Positions 54,731 to 64,000 of a DNA stretch of 64,000 nt are shown piece after piece. Source of the DNA: Kaistella soli (lineage in GTDB: Bacteria > Bacteroidota > Bacteroidia > Flavobacteriales > Weeksellaceae). The stretch lies in assembly GCF_019038595.1 (NCBI RefSeq), contig NZ_JAHOPF010000006.1, positions 62,001-126,000 of the forward strand. The letters run 5' to 3'. The notes beneath the pieces were generated by a model. The model was given only the letters and a program-made list of their open reading frames with translations. It made no database searches and was not told the origin of the DNA. Position numbers and translations under genes: made by a program. The first letter of the stretch is position 1, and the number at the start of each line of letters is the position of its first letter.

Positions 54731-56785
54731 ATGTTTAAACATAAATTTTTCAGCAGCGGTTTTGCCCTGCTTTTTATATTAATCTCCATATCCGCGAATG
54801 CTCAGCAGTACATCAGGGTAGATACATCAACCTATACACCGGAACAGCTTGTAAAAGACATTTTCATCGGATCCCAAAACGCAGCATGCATTACTGTATC
54901 GAATGTGTCAGCAAAAGGTTGGCAGGATTATGGGAACAGCACTTCCAGCTATGGATATTTCGAAAAAGGAACGATGAATTTTGATATTGCGAAGGGAATA
55001 ATTCTAAGTACGGGAAATGCCCAAAATGCGCCCGGTCCCAATACTAGTAGTGTGTTAGATGACCAGGACAGCAATTGGTTCGGAGATCAGGATTTGGCAG
55101 ATGCTCTGCAGGAGAATTATTATAGCTATTTAAATTCAACTTCCCTGGAATTCGATTTCGTAGCGAACAACACCTCCGGTATCAGCTTCGAATATCTTTT
55201 CCTTTCAGAAGAATACCGGAGAACTAACTGTATTTATTCGGATGCTTTTGCTTTCCTCATCAAGAAAGCAGGTACCGCGGATCCTTACACCAATATTGCT
55301 GTAGTTCCAGGAACTCAGGATCCTGTGACCTCACTTTCAATTAACACCGCGCCCAACTGTCCCCGAAATGTCGGATATTTCGGCAGTTTTAACGGGGTAA
55401 ACTCTCCTACTGCTTTCGATGGCCAGACCAAAGTTCTCACCGCGAAAACCGATATTATTCCGGGGGTGAAATATCATATTAAACTTGTGATTGCAGACCA
55501 TTTAGCCGGTAATGACAGAACAGGACGCTACGATTCTGCAGTTTTCCTGAAAGCCGGAAGTTTTGTAGGTAAAAAAGATCTGGGTCCGGATCTTATAATC
55601 TCCAGCAGTAACGCTCTTTGTGTAGGAACCAGTAAAGTATTAGATGCTACCACTTCAGGCGCAACTTCTTACCAATGGTACAAAGACGGCAGCCAGCTGG
55701 CAGGAGAAACAAATCCTCTGTTCACCATTCCCGGCATCATTACGGATACCGGAACTTACGAAGTGGAGATCAGTATTTTAGGCTGCGAACTGAAAGGATC
55801 GGTTAAAGTCGAATTCGTCGAAAAACCGATCATCACACCAAAAGATTTCTGTAACTACAACGGAGGCAAACCAATTTCTGTTAACCTTCAGGATCTTAAC
55901 TCCCAAATCATTCCGAACTATAAAGATTATTTTAAAGTCACATATTTTCAGGATCCCGCTTACCTTATTCCGTTGCCCAACAACTGGACTTACAGCAATG
56001 ATGTGAAGATTTATGTGCAGGCAGAAAGTGGCAGCTGCGCTATAACATATGAAGAATTGCAGCTTCTTACGCCAAAAAAATCGGAGGTGCTTGCTGATAA
56101 AACCATCTGTGCCAATGCGACCACAAAACTCGAAGCGGAAACAGGATTTAAAAACTACAAATGGATGCGTGAAAACGGTGATATCATCGCTCAGGGACCT
56201 ACCGTTAATTCCATTGATCATGTTCCGGTCGGAAAGTATATCGTGGAACTCACTTCTGCTAATGGCTGCAAATTGCAACAGGAAGTAAAAGTGACTGCGT
56301 CGGATTTACCGCAGATTACCCAGATCGATGTGATGGGAAGCACCGCCACCGTCTTTGTTTCCGGCGGTATTCCCCCGTACAGCTATTCCCTGGATGGTAT
56401 CAGTTTTCAAAGTTCTAATGTATTTAAGAACGTTCCCCGTGGAATGAGAAAAGTTTATGTTACTGATTCGGAAAAATGCGGCATTATTGAAAAGGAATTT
56501 CTTATAATTAATCTGATCAACGTCATCACACCAAACGGTGACGGAGTTAATGACGTCCTTGACTATTCTGATTTAAGAATCAAAGAAAATGTCAGCATGC
56601 AGATCTTCGACCGTTACGGAAATCTGGTGTTCAGCGCAAAAGACAAACAGTTTATCTGGGACGGAAAATTTGGCGGAAGAGCACTACCAACAGCAAATTA
56701 CTGGTATATCCTTAACTGGACAGAACCGGACACTCAGTTACCTGTTTCCTATAAAGGCTGGATTTTAGTTAAAAACAGAAACTAA
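54731..56785 (+). CDS. Secreted protein with choice-of-anchor-L domain and T9SS type B sorting domain
   Basis: A 684-residue surface protein. In order: signal peptide (ISANAQQ), a choice-of-anchor-L domain (LVKDIFIGSQNAACITVSNV through YHIKLVIADHLAGND), an Ig-like segment (SYQWYKDGSQLAG, about 310-360), further beta domains, and the type B gliding-associated C-terminal domain (VITPNGDGVNDVLDYSDL, IFDRYGNLVF, WDGKFGGRALPTANYWYIL). Probably exported by T9SS and linked to the surface or gliding machinery. Confidence 0.93.
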   Translation: MFKHKFFSSGFALLFILISISANAQQYIRVDTSTYTPEQLVKDIFIGSQNAACITVSNVSAKGWQDYGNSTSSYGYFEKGTMNFDIAKGIILSTGNAQNAPGPNTSSVLDDQDSNWFGDQDLADALQENYYSYLNSTSLEFDFVANNTSGISFEYLFLSEEYRRTNCIYSDAFAFLIKKAGTADPYTNIAVVPGTQDPVTSLSINTAPNCPRNVGYFGSFNGVNSPTAFDGQTKVLTAKTDIIPGVKYHIKLVIADHLAGNDRTGRYDSAVFLKAGSFVGKKDLGPDLIISSSNALCVGTSKVLDATTSGATSYQWYKDGSQLAGETNPLFTIPGIITDTGTYEVEISILGCELKGSVKVEFVEKPIITPKDFCNYNGGKPISVNLQDLNSQIIPNYKDYFKVTYFQDPAYLIPLPNNWTYSNDVKIYVQAESGSCAITYEELQLLTPKKSEVLADKTICANATTKLEAETGFKNYKWMRENGDIIAQGPTVNSIDHVPVGKYIVELTSANGCKLQQEVKVTASDLPQITQIDVMGSTATVFVSGGIPPYSYSLDGISFQSSNVFKNVPRGMRKVYVTDSEKCGIIEKEFLIINLINVITPNGDGVNDVLDYSDLRIKENVSMQIFDRYGNLVFSAKDKQFIWDGKFGGRALPTANYWYILNWTEPDTQLPVSYKGWILVKNRN

Positions 56786-56795
56786 TGAAGTTTGA

Positions 56796-57740
56796 TTACC
56801 TTGAAATGGTATCAAAATGCTGAAATCCGTTAAGGAAATCTTTTACGTTCATCCTTTTTTTACCTTCAAGCTGTATTTCTTCCGGGAAATAGATACCGTT
56901 TTTAGTGAAAATCTTAAAATGATTTTTATCGATCTCCAAACTTCCCGGCTTTTTATCGTGAGTTGAAATTTCAAATTTTCCCTGGTAAATTTTCAGTGAT
57001 TTTTCCTCATCACCAATTTTCAGCGTGCTAAAAGCACACGGATAAGGCGACATTCCGCGGATGAAATTGTGTACGGTTTCTGAATCATTATTCCATTCGA
57101 TCCTTGTATCTTCTTTGAAAATTTTAAACGCGTTTTTAGGATGTTCAACGTTCGGCTGCGGTTTTTCCTGAATTGTTTTTTCAGCCAGCCCGTCCAAAGT
57201 TTTCACGACCAGTTTCGCGCCCATTTCCATTAAACGGTCGTGCAGCATCCCGGCATTTTCATTAGGTGAAATTTCTATTTCCTCCTGAAGAAGTATATTG
57301 CCTTCGTCAATTTTTTCGTTGATAAAAAAAGTAGTGGCACCGGTTTTTGCTTCACCGTTTATCACTGCATAATTAATAGGAGCAGCCCCGCGGTAATCCG
57401 GAAGAAGTGATGCATGAAGATTGAAAGTCCCCATTTCTGGCATTTCGAATAAAATTTTGGGCATCATTCTGAAAGCTACAACGACAAAGACATCAGCATT
57501 TAAGTTTTTAATACGTTCTAAAAATTCCGGGCTTCTTAATTTTTCCGGTTGGAAAACGGCAAGATTGTTTTCTACCGCAAAAGTTTTCACCGGCGATTCA
57601 TGAATTTTCTGTCCGCGTCCGCTGGCTTTATCTGCCACCGTTACCACGCCGACCACTTCGTGGTGCGATTGGTGGATGGCTTCTAATGAGGTTTTGGCGA
57701 ATTCGGGAGTTCCGAAAAATATAACTTTTAATGATTTCAT
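56796..57740 (-). CDS. fmt: Methionyl-tRNA formyltransferase
   Basis: Formylates initiator Met-tRNA. Of 314 residues, FFGTPEFAKTSLEAI opens; NLHASLLPDYRGAAPIN holds the catalytic His and the SLLP motif; the DEGNILLQEEI loop follows. A C-terminal OB-like domain binds tRNA. The stop is 10 bp from the convergent T9SS gene. Confidence 0.97.
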   Translation of the reverse strand: MKSLKVIFFGTPEFAKTSLEAIHQSHHEVVGVVTVADKASGRGQKIHESPVKTFAVENNLAVFQPEKLRSPEFLERIKNLNADVFVVVAFRMMPKILFEMPEMGTFNLHASLLPDYRGAAPINYAVINGEAKTGATTFFINEKIDEGNILLQEEIEISPNENAGMLHDRLMEMGAKLVVKTLDGLAEKTIQEKPQPNVEHPKNAFKIFKEDTRIEWNNDSETVHNFIRGMSPYPCAFSTLKIGDEEKSLKIYQGKFEISTHDKKPGSLEIDKNHFKIFTKNGIYFPEEIQLEGKKRMNVKDFLNGFQHFDTISR

Positions 57741-57783
57741 TTAATTTGAATAATTTTTATTGAATAAGCAGCACATGCGTTAT

Positions 57784-59694
57784 TTAATGTTCATGATTAA
57801 ACGCGTAGGTTCTGAAATTGAGCATTTTTACTTTTCCCGAATCCAGAAGGTGAATCAGGTTTTCCAGGATATTTTCTTTTTCGTAATAATTTAACTGAAT
57901 CGCGATTTCTTCAACACCCGAAGGTTTCCGTTTCAGAATTTCGAGAATTTCATGGGAAACATTTCTTCCGAAAACATTTTCTTTCTGTTTCTCACAAACC
58001 GAGCAATGTCCACAGTTTCTCACATTTTTTTCTCCGAAATAAGAAAGAATGAGTTTCATTTTACAAAATTCCGTATCCTGAACAAAGAATTTCATTTCTT
58101 CCCATTTCTGGAGCTTATTTTTCTGTATCTGTTCGAAAAGTCCCCAATACCTTCCTGTGATAGCCCTGTCATCACGGTGTTTCAAAAATTTAATACTCGA
58201 CAACGCACCGTCGATATATTCCAGATAATTTTTCTGCTGCATTTCTTTAATTCTTTCTTTGATGATATGCGCATCAACCCCAATTTTATTGCTCATCGTC
58301 AATTCGCTGAACATGATTTTGTGAGTGGTAAGTCCGGAATAATTTCTTAGCAAAAGTTCAATAAAATAAGCATCTTTCTTTGGCAGCAGTTCTATTTCGT
58401 CGGAATTAATTTTAAGTTCCAAAGAGGAAAGCGACCGGTTCGTATTAAAAAATATAATTTCCTGATTGTGGAGAAAATTCAGCACGTTTTTAATTTTAGC
58501 CATTGAAGCTCTTGTAAAGCTTTGAATCCGCTGGATATGAAGCTGGAAAACATTTTCAGGCAGATCGTTCTCAGCAATCTGAAAGCACGAATAAAGATAG
58601 GTTACAATATTCTGGAACTCAGATTTTGATGGAATCTGATTGATTAAAATACGGTCAAAATCACTGAGTTCCTGTTCATTCCAAAGCAGAAAAGTATGAC
58701 ACTCCAAACCGTCGCGACCGGCTCGTCCGATTTCCTGATAGTAATTTTCGAGAGACTGGGAAGGCGAGAAATGAATAACAAAACGGACATTTTCTTTATC
58801 AATACCCATTCCGAAAGCGTTTGTGGAAATCAACACTTTATTCTGGCTTCTCACCCAGGCATTCTGCTTTTCGTTTTTTTCTTTTACTGGAAGACCGGCG
58901 TGAAAATAATCAATATTCTGAATATGGTTTCTCTGGAGAAATTTTGTAAGTTCTTCGGCTTCTTTACGGCTTCTGACATAAATAATTCCGGAAGAATTGT
59001 TGTACTTCATCAGGTTGAGCACCCGTTGATACTTGTCCGCGATTTTATCGGAAATAATTTTAATATTCGTTCTTCTGAAGCTTTTTTTAAAAACATCAGG
59101 ATTTCCAAGATTCAGTTTAGTCTTGATTTCTTCCAGAACTTTTGGCGTTGCCGTAGCAGTAAGTGCCAGACACGGAATATTATTGAAATTCTGCCGGAAG
59201 GTTTTGATATTCTGGTAGCTCGGGCGAAAATCCTGTCCCCACTCCGAAATACAGTGTGCCTCATCTACAGCGATAAATGACAGTTGTATTTCTTCCAGAT
59301 TCTGCAGAAAAATTCTGTTGGTAAGTCTTTCCGGGGAAATATAGAGGAGTTTCGTCAAACCGTCCTTGCACCGGTTGAAGATTACTTCAGCATCAAATTC
59401 ATCCAGCTCTGAAGATAAATATTCGGCTTCAATACCATTATTTTTAAGCTGATAAACCTGATCTTTCATCAATGCCAAAAGCGGAGAAATCACCAGACAG
59501 GTCCCTTCCAAAATAAGTGCTGGAAGCTGGTAACACAAAGATTTACCGCCACCGGTTGGCAAAAGTGCCAAAGTATCTTTTCTGTTAATGACAGAATTGA
59601 TGATTTCTTCCTGGGAATCTCTGAAAGTTTCATAGCCCCAAAAATGTTTAAGAGTCTGAAATTTTAACTGGTGAAAATCCTGCTGAGAAATCAT
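57784..59694 (-). CDS. recQ: RecQ-family ATP-dependent DNA helicase
   Basis: 3'-5' DNA helicase in recombination and repair. Of 636 residues: motif 0 FRDSQEEII, Walker A LPTGGGKS, DEAH box VDEAH, ALTATATPKV, and motif VI EIGRAGRDGLE. The zinc module is NCGHCSVC near 560-570 with an earlier FCKMK cysteine. The zinc module lies close to the C-terminus with about 65 residues of winged-helix-like sequence after it, so there is no HRDC domain. A long insertion sits between the helicase core and zinc module. Confidence 0.94.
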   Translation of the reverse strand: MISQQDFHQLKFQTLKHFWGYETFRDSQEEIINSVINRKDTLALLPTGGGKSLCYQLPALILEGTCLVISPLLALMKDQVYQLKNNGIEAEYLSSELDEFDAEVIFNRCKDGLTKLLYISPERLTNRIFLQNLEEIQLSFIAVDEAHCISEWGQDFRPSYQNIKTFRQNFNNIPCLALTATATPKVLEEIKTKLNLGNPDVFKKSFRRTNIKIISDKIADKYQRVLNLMKYNNSSGIIYVRSRKEAEELTKFLQRNHIQNIDYFHAGLPVKEKNEKQNAWVRSQNKVLISTNAFGMGIDKENVRFVIHFSPSQSLENYYQEIGRAGRDGLECHTFLLWNEQELSDFDRILINQIPSKSEFQNIVTYLYSCFQIAENDLPENVFQLHIQRIQSFTRASMAKIKNVLNFLHNQEIIFFNTNRSLSSLELKINSDEIELLPKKDAYFIELLLRNYSGLTTHKIMFSELTMSNKIGVDAHIIKERIKEMQQKNYLEYIDGALSSIKFLKHRDDRAITGRYWGLFEQIQKNKLQKWEEMKFFVQDTEFCKMKLILSYFGEKNVRNCGHCSVCEKQKENVFGRNVSHEILEILKRKPSGVEEIAIQLNYYEKENILENLIHLLDSGKVKMLNFRTYAFNHEH

Positions 59695-59728
59695 GAGGTA
59701 AAATTACTGAAACAAATTCCATAAAACA

Positions 59729-59756
59729 AAAAAAGCCACGCAATGCGTGGCTTTTA
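59729..59756 (-). terminator. Terminator of the OmpA-type genes
   Basis: GCCACGC-AAT-GCGTGGC (59735-59751) with A-run before and T-run after, 20 bp from the OmpA gene end. Confidence 0.9.
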
Positions 59757-59775
59757 TAATTCAATAGCTGAAAAA

Positions 59776-61221
59776 TTATTTCGCTTCAAAGTAAACTCTT
59801 CTGTTTGCTCTGTTTTTCCATTCAGGACATTTGGTAGCCGGTTCACATTCCGGATATTTAAGGTCTTTTTCACCTCTTCCGATTGCGTTTAATTTACCTG
59901 CATCTACTCCGTTTTGGATCAGATAATTTTTCACAGTATTGGCTCTTCTTTCAGAAAGTCTCTGGTTATATGCATCAGAAGCTCTGGTATCAGTACCTCC
60001 AATCACGTTATAAGAACCTGCTGACGAATTGATATAGCTTACAGCACTGTTCAGAATAGGAGTATTTGATGGAAGAATTTTATCGGAATCCAGATCAAAT
60101 TCTATTCCTTCCAACGTTCTTGTATTATCTGTAATGGTAGAACTTGAGTTCGTAGGACAACCGTTGTTTTCAACAGGACCCGGAACCACTACACACTTAT
60201 CATAAAGATCGATCACCCCGTCCAAATCTGTATCTAAAGCGACACCTGCACCGTCAACTCTTGCGCCTGCAGGGGTATCAAGCTGTCTGTCCCAGTCGTC
60301 GCAAACGCCATCATTATCGGCATCTCCTTTTTTACAAACTTCAACATCCTGGTTTTTATCCGCCAATACGTCTAACTTATAATAGATTTCCTGCAGCGGA
60401 TCATGCCACATCAGGTGAGACTCATGTTTTCCTAATTTTAAAGAAAGTCCCAATGTTGCATTGAAGAAATTGTCGGAAACCCCATCTTCTCTTCTGTTAA
60501 TGGCACTGTACTGTTCTCCTCCACCATCGAACTGATCATCTCCGGTTACGAAATACATTACTCTACCTTCAAGATCAATTCTTCTGTTGACTTTATACTT
60601 CAGACCTGCACCTGCCTGACCGAACATTGAACCCAGTTTAAAAGGTTTAATTTCTGTCATTAATCTCTGGCCGGAAGCATCTTCAAGATAAGCTCTGTAC
60701 GCCAGAGTACCAATACCCGCATAACCGTGAAGTGCCCATCTGAAAGGAGATTTGTTATCTACTCTTCTCAACAGATTGGAAAAATTGATATCTCCCAATA
60801 AAGAGATCGCATCGTACTGGGTTCTCGCACCCACATCCTGAAATCCTGTGCCGGTTGCGTTATCAGTTTTGGTATTGAACCAGCCCTGTCTTGTTTCTCC
60901 TTTGTCGTACTGAAGATTCAGCCCAAATGCATGGGTAATTGCTTTATCAACACTCAGATAAGCTGAATATCCGAAAACATTTTTACCGTTACCGTTTTTA
61001 AGGGAAGTTAAATCCGCAGACTGTACCAAGGGAACACCTGCTCCAACAGAAATCGCCCAGTCATTAAACCGTTTGGATTCCTGAGTAAATGGGGAAACAT
61101 TAGCAGAACCTGAAGTGAATGTATTCGGATACGATCCACCGGAAACTGCAACAGAATCTTGCGCAAAGACAGCAGTAGGAAGTACTAGTGCTAATGCAAC
61201 GCTTGTTAAATTTAGTTTCAT
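59776..61221 (-). CDS. OmpA-family outer-membrane protein
   Basis: A 481-residue outer-membrane protein. Signal peptide (1-20, VFAQ), a beta-barrel N-domain (about 45-290), a calcium-binding thrombospondin-type-3-like linker (KGDADNDGVCDDWDRQLD and DTDLDGVIDLYDKC), and a C-terminal OmpA peptidoglycan-binding domain (about 365-481, IGGTDTRASDAYNQRLSERRA). Likely a main structural porin-like anchor of the envelope. Encoded 30 bp after a closely related gene. Confidence 0.93.
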   Translation of the reverse strand: MKLNLTSVALALVLPTAVFAQDSVAVSGGSYPNTFTSGSANVSPFTQESKRFNDWAISVGAGVPLVQSADLTSLKNGNGKNVFGYSAYLSVDKAITHAFGLNLQYDKGETRQGWFNTKTDNATGTGFQDVGARTQYDAISLLGDINFSNLLRRVDNKSPFRWALHGYAGIGTLAYRAYLEDASGQRLMTEIKPFKLGSMFGQAGAGLKYKVNRRIDLEGRVMYFVTGDDQFDGGGEQYSAINRREDGVSDNFFNATLGLSLKLGKHESHLMWHDPLQEIYYKLDVLADKNQDVEVCKKGDADNDGVCDDWDRQLDTPAGARVDGAGVALDTDLDGVIDLYDKCVVVPGPVENNGCPTNSSSTITDNTRTLEGIEFDLDSDKILPSNTPILNSAVSYINSSAGSYNVIGGTDTRASDAYNQRLSERRANTVKNYLIQNGVDAGKLNAIGRGEKDLKYPECEPATKCPEWKNRANRRVYFEAK

Positions 61222-61251
61222 AATTTTTTTTATTAAGTTATAAATGATGTC

Positions 61252-62367
61252 TTATTTAAGTTCAGGTGAGATGACCATACCTGTTGGGCAGCCGCTGTTT
61301 TCTACCGTTCCCGGCACCGTAACGCATTTGTCATAAAGATCGATAACACCGTCTAAATCCATATCCAGAGCAACCCCAGCACCGTCAACTCTTGCTCCTG
61401 CCGGAGTATCAAGCTGTCGGTCCCAATCGTCACAAACGCCGTCGTTATCGTTATCCCCTTTAACGCACACCACAAAATCATCAGAAGCACTTTCTAAAAC
61501 ACTTGTTTTGTAATAAGCTTCCTGTAAAGGATCATGCCACGCTAGATGGGAACTGTGTTTTCCTAATTTGAAAGTAAGACCCAGATTCACAGTTAACATA
61601 TTATCACTGTAAGAATCGTTAATTAAGTTATAATTAATCCGCGGATTGCCTGTGTCTCTCAGATCACCGCCGCCGTCAAATTCTTCATCACCGCTGACGA
61701 TATACATCGTTCTCAGTTCAAGATCAAGTAGGTTTGAAACATTATATTTCAGACCAAGACCTCCCTGAAAGAAAAATGAACCGATATTGAATTTCTGGTC
61801 AACAGCCAAAGGGAAAGTCCGTGGATTATAGTTGGAAATATCATTATCCAGAAGCAGCGTTTCATACGCCATCAGACCTATCCCGCCATATCCGTGAAGA
61901 GCCCATCTGTAAGGCGAATGATTATCTACCCGCCGTAAAAGATTTGAAAAATTGACGTCTCCCAATACAGAAATCTGCTGGTATTTTGTCCAGGCATTGG
62001 CAACCCCAGCTTTTACACCTTCGGCTCCCGGTAATTGTCCTTTTTGGTTAGATTTGCCCATTTGGTACTGCAGACTGAGACCAAAAACATGGGAAATCTG
62101 TTTATCAAGACTTACGTAGGCGTTATAGCCCCAGTTGATTTTACCGTCATAGAAAGAGGTCAAATCAGCGTTTGTCATCAAAGCAGCACCTCCACCAACG
62201 GAGACTGCCCAGTCATTAAACCTTTTGGCAGAATTGTCAAACTGTTGAACATTGGCAGAGCCACTTGAATACGTGTTCGGATAATCATTTGAACCCGCAG
62301 CTGATGTTCTGTCCTGAGCATAGAAAACCATTGGAAGGGTTAATGTTAAAAATAAACCTAATTTCAT
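61252..62367 (-). CDS. OmpA-type paralogue lacking the OmpA domain
   Basis: A 371-residue outer-membrane protein clearly related to the following gene: same signal, same barrel (SPYRWALHGYGGIGLMAYE against SPFRWALHGYAGIGTLAYR) and the same TSP3-like linker (KGDNDNDGVCDDWDRQLD). It ends at CPTGMVISPELK, where its sibling begins the OmpA domain, so the peptidoglycan-binding part is missing. It is followed in 30 bp by the sibling and preceded in 11 bp by folK, so all three may be one transcript. Confidence 0.9.
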   Translation of the reverse strand: MKLGLFLTLTLPMVFYAQDRTSAAGSNDYPNTYSSGSANVQQFDNSAKRFNDWAVSVGGGAALMTNADLTSFYDGKINWGYNAYVSLDKQISHVFGLSLQYQMGKSNQKGQLPGAEGVKAGVANAWTKYQQISVLGDVNFSNLLRRVDNHSPYRWALHGYGGIGLMAYETLLLDNDISNYNPRTFPLAVDQKFNIGSFFFQGGLGLKYNVSNLLDLELRTMYIVSGDEEFDGGGDLRDTGNPRINYNLINDSYSDNMLTVNLGLTFKLGKHSSHLAWHDPLQEAYYKTSVLESASDDFVVCVKGDNDNDGVCDDWDRQLDTPAGARVDGAGVALDMDLDGVIDLYDKCVTVPGTVENSGCPTGMVISPELK

Positions 62368-62378
62368 ACTTTATGTTT

Positions 62379-62801
62379 TTAATGTGTTTTAATACTCTGC
62401 AACAACTTTCTGGAAAAATCACGTTTATATAAATGCCTTACATGAGGAATCTGAAGAGTTTTACACTCAAATATTATACGGTCATACAGTACAATATCAA
62501 TATCGATTACCCGGTCTACATACCCCTTTGTTATCAATGAATCTTCTGTTCTTCCCATATCAAACTCTATTCCTTTTATCAGATTCAGAAGTTTTATGGG
62601 GGAAAATTGTGTTTTTAATACTAATGCAATATTACAAAAAATATTATTACTTACAAATTCAACGGGTTGGGTATGAAGAATTTCTGATGTAGCTAAAATA
62701 GTGCCAATCTCACTTGCGATAAGGTTTTTCGCTGCTTCAATGTTTTTCTCCGGGTTTCCCAGATTGCTTCCGAGTAACAAAGTTACCAAATGTTGCGACA
62801 T
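62379..62801 (-). CDS. folK: HPPK, 6-hydroxymethyl-7,8-dihydropterin pyrophosphokinase
   Basis: Folate pathway kinase, 140 residues (usual about 160). LLLGSNLGNPEKNIEAA opens; FVSNNIFCNIALVLKT and IKGIEFDMGR follow; the metal-binding DxD region is DRVIDIDIVLYD, and IPHVRHLYKRDF near the end is typical. The start lies only 20 bp from the divergent sppA gene. Confidence 0.93.
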   Translation of the reverse strand: MSQHLVTLLLGSNLGNPEKNIEAAKNLIASEIGTILATSEILHTQPVEFVSNNIFCNIALVLKTQFSPIKLLNLIKGIEFDMGRTEDSLITKGYVDRVIDIDIVLYDRIIFECKTLQIPHVRHLYKRDFSRKLLQSIKTH

Positions 62802-62821
62802 ATTGTAAAATATAAAATTTT

Positions 62822-64000
62822 ATGAGAAGTTTTGTTAAAAATGTCTTAGCAAATATAGTGGCAATTATGATTATTGCGGCGGTTTTTTTCATGTTTTTAC
62901 TTACCCTTGTAGTAGTGAGCATGTTTAGTGACAGCCACAAAGCCACAGTTAAAAACAACTCTGTCCTCACTTTAGACTTTAAAACCAATATTATCGACAG
63001 CCCTACGGAGGAAAGCGGCGAACTTTTCACATTTAACGAAAAAGAAAAGAACATCCTTATTTTCGACATGCTGGAAGCAATTAAAAAAGCAAAGACCGAT
63101 GACAAAATAAAGGGAATCAGCATTGAGACCGACGGAATAAAAGCAGGTATGACTCAACTTGATGACATCCGTACAGCTTTGGAAGATTTCAAAAAAAGCG
63201 GAAAATTTGTTTATGCCTACGGTAATTCGGTATCACAGTCGGCCTATTATTTAGGTTCAGTGGCGGATCAGTACTTTCTGAATCCGTCCGGAGGTATTGA
63301 ACTCAAAGGACTTTCCACCGAGATTCTTTACATGAAAAGTTTCGCGGACAAATATGGAATCGGAATACAGGTCATCCGTCACGGGAAATATAAATCTGCT
63401 GTGGAACCGTTTTTAAGAGATGATATGTCTCCGGAAAACAAAGAGCAGCTTTCCGTTTTGCTTAAAGACTTATGGTCAGCAAAGTCATTAAAAATGGCCG
63501 GTTCCAGAAAAATAGATACCGCACAGTTCAGAACTGTTGTGGACAGCCTTTACGGTATCATTCCGGATCTGAGCTTACAGCATAAACTTGCAGACCGTCT
63601 CATTCAGAAAACGGAGTACGATAATTTAATGAAGGCAAAACTCAATGTCAAGGAAAAAGACAAGCTTAATAAAATATCGTTCAGCAAATACATCAGCTCC
63701 TTCAGTGAAGACAATACCAAAAAAGAGGATCAGGTTGCGGTGCTTTACGCTTCCGGAGCAATCTATAACGGCGAAGGCAACGACGCGGTTTATTCTGAAA
63801 ATTTTGTGAAAGAAATTAAAAAACTTACTGAAAACGATAAAATCAAAGCGGTGGTTTTCAGAATTAATTCGCCAGGAGGAAGCGCTAATGCTTCAGATGA
63901 AATTCTTTTTGAAATGCAGCAGCTGAAAAAGAAAAAACCGGTAGTGGTTTCTTTTGGAGACTATGCAGCTTCCGGCGGTTATTACATTGCAATGGCAGCG
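62822..64000 (+). CDS. sppA: Signal peptide peptidase SppA, C-terminus cut by window edge
   Basis: Membrane-bound serine protease that clears signal peptides (67-kDa type, two S49 domains). The first 393 residues are in the window: an N-terminal helix (about 10-36), an S49 half with the general-base lysine in HGKYKSAVEPF, and the start of the second half with INSPGGSANASDE and DYAASGGYYIA, where the catalytic serine sits in AASGG. No stop is reached at 64000. Confidence 0.95.
   Translation, partial: MRSFVKNVLANIVAIMIIAAVFFMFLLTLVVVSMFSDSHKATVKNNSVLTLDFKTNIIDSPTEESGELFTFNEKEKNILIFDMLEAIKKAKTDDKIKGISIETDGIKAGMTQLDDIRTALEDFKKSGKFVYAYGNSVSQSAYYLGSVADQYFLNPSGGIELKGLSTEILYMKSFADKYGIGIQVIRHGKYKSAVEPFLRDDMSPENKEQLSVLLKDLWSAKSLKMAGSRKIDTAQFRTVVDSLYGIIPDLSLQHKLADRLIQKTEYDNLMKAKLNVKEKDKLNKISFSKYISSFSEDNTKKEDQVAVLYASGAIYNGEGNDAVYSENFVKEIKKLTENDKIKAVVFRINSPGGSANASDEILFEMQQLKKKKPVVVSFGDYAASGGYYIAMAA
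62850..62857 (-). promoter_or_regulatory. -7 box for folK inside sppA
   Basis: TATATTTG on the minus strand, 48 bp before the folK ATG and inside the first codons of sppA. Confidence 0.45.

Overview
The window comes from a Flavobacteriia chromosome, most likely a Chryseobacterium/Kaistella/Cloacibacterium-type member of the Weeksellaceae. Three things point there. Promoters follow the Bacteroidetes pattern (-33 TTG, -7 TAnnTTTG) and genes lack strong Shine-Dalgarno sites. Several secreted proteins carry type IX secretion (T9SS) sorting tails. Gene content and product lengths (AccA/AccB/AccC, 631-670-residue NosZ, DUF3810, type B gliding-associated domains) match that family. The window starts inside dnaK (minus strand) and ends inside sppA (plus strand).

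Region 0.4-10.4 kb is a nitrous-oxide respiration island: a cytochrome c lipoprotein, then a divergent operon of a second cytochrome c, clade II nosZ, a NosB-like membrane protein, nosL, nosD, nosF and nosY, then a FAS1 lipoprotein. Facing it is a two-gene operon for a Crp/Fnr-type regulator and a histidine-containing multi-pass membrane protein. Three intergenic palindromes of the form ATGA-N6-TCAT sit the same distance (29.5-30.5 bp) upstream of the -7 boxes of the nos operon, the FAS1 gene and the regulator gene, so they look like the operators of that regulator. An intrinsic terminator between nosZ and nosB separates the enzyme from its assembly genes.

Region 10.4-21.2 kb has polyphosphate kinase, a cobalamin riboswitch controlling a BtuB-type receptor, CCA-adding enzyme, a GtrA-like protein, an acyltransferase, a sugar transporter with a DUF3810 protein, a candidate structured small RNA of about 118 nt, and tRNA-Met(CAU). 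Region 21.2-36.8 kb has a thioredoxin-like protein, T9SS cargo, clpX, a HIT protein, greA with a terminator-like leader, a degenerate Rieske-like lipoprotein, dtd, nrnA, rpmH, ftsE, accA and gltX.

Region 36.9-44.9 kb is a surface-polysaccharide cluster: a phosphomannose-isomerase-type cupin and six glycosyltransferase-like genes, with a fused remnant of two lost genes next to rocD. Region 45-64 kb is mostly housekeeping: accC, accB, rpmF, DUF177, pdxA, ribE, an NtrY-like histidine kinase, trmN6, tsf, a T9SS type B protein, fmt, recQ, two tandem OmpA-type proteins (one lacking the OmpA domain), folK and sppA. All functions were assigned by reading motifs and comparing with remembered families; no database search was run.
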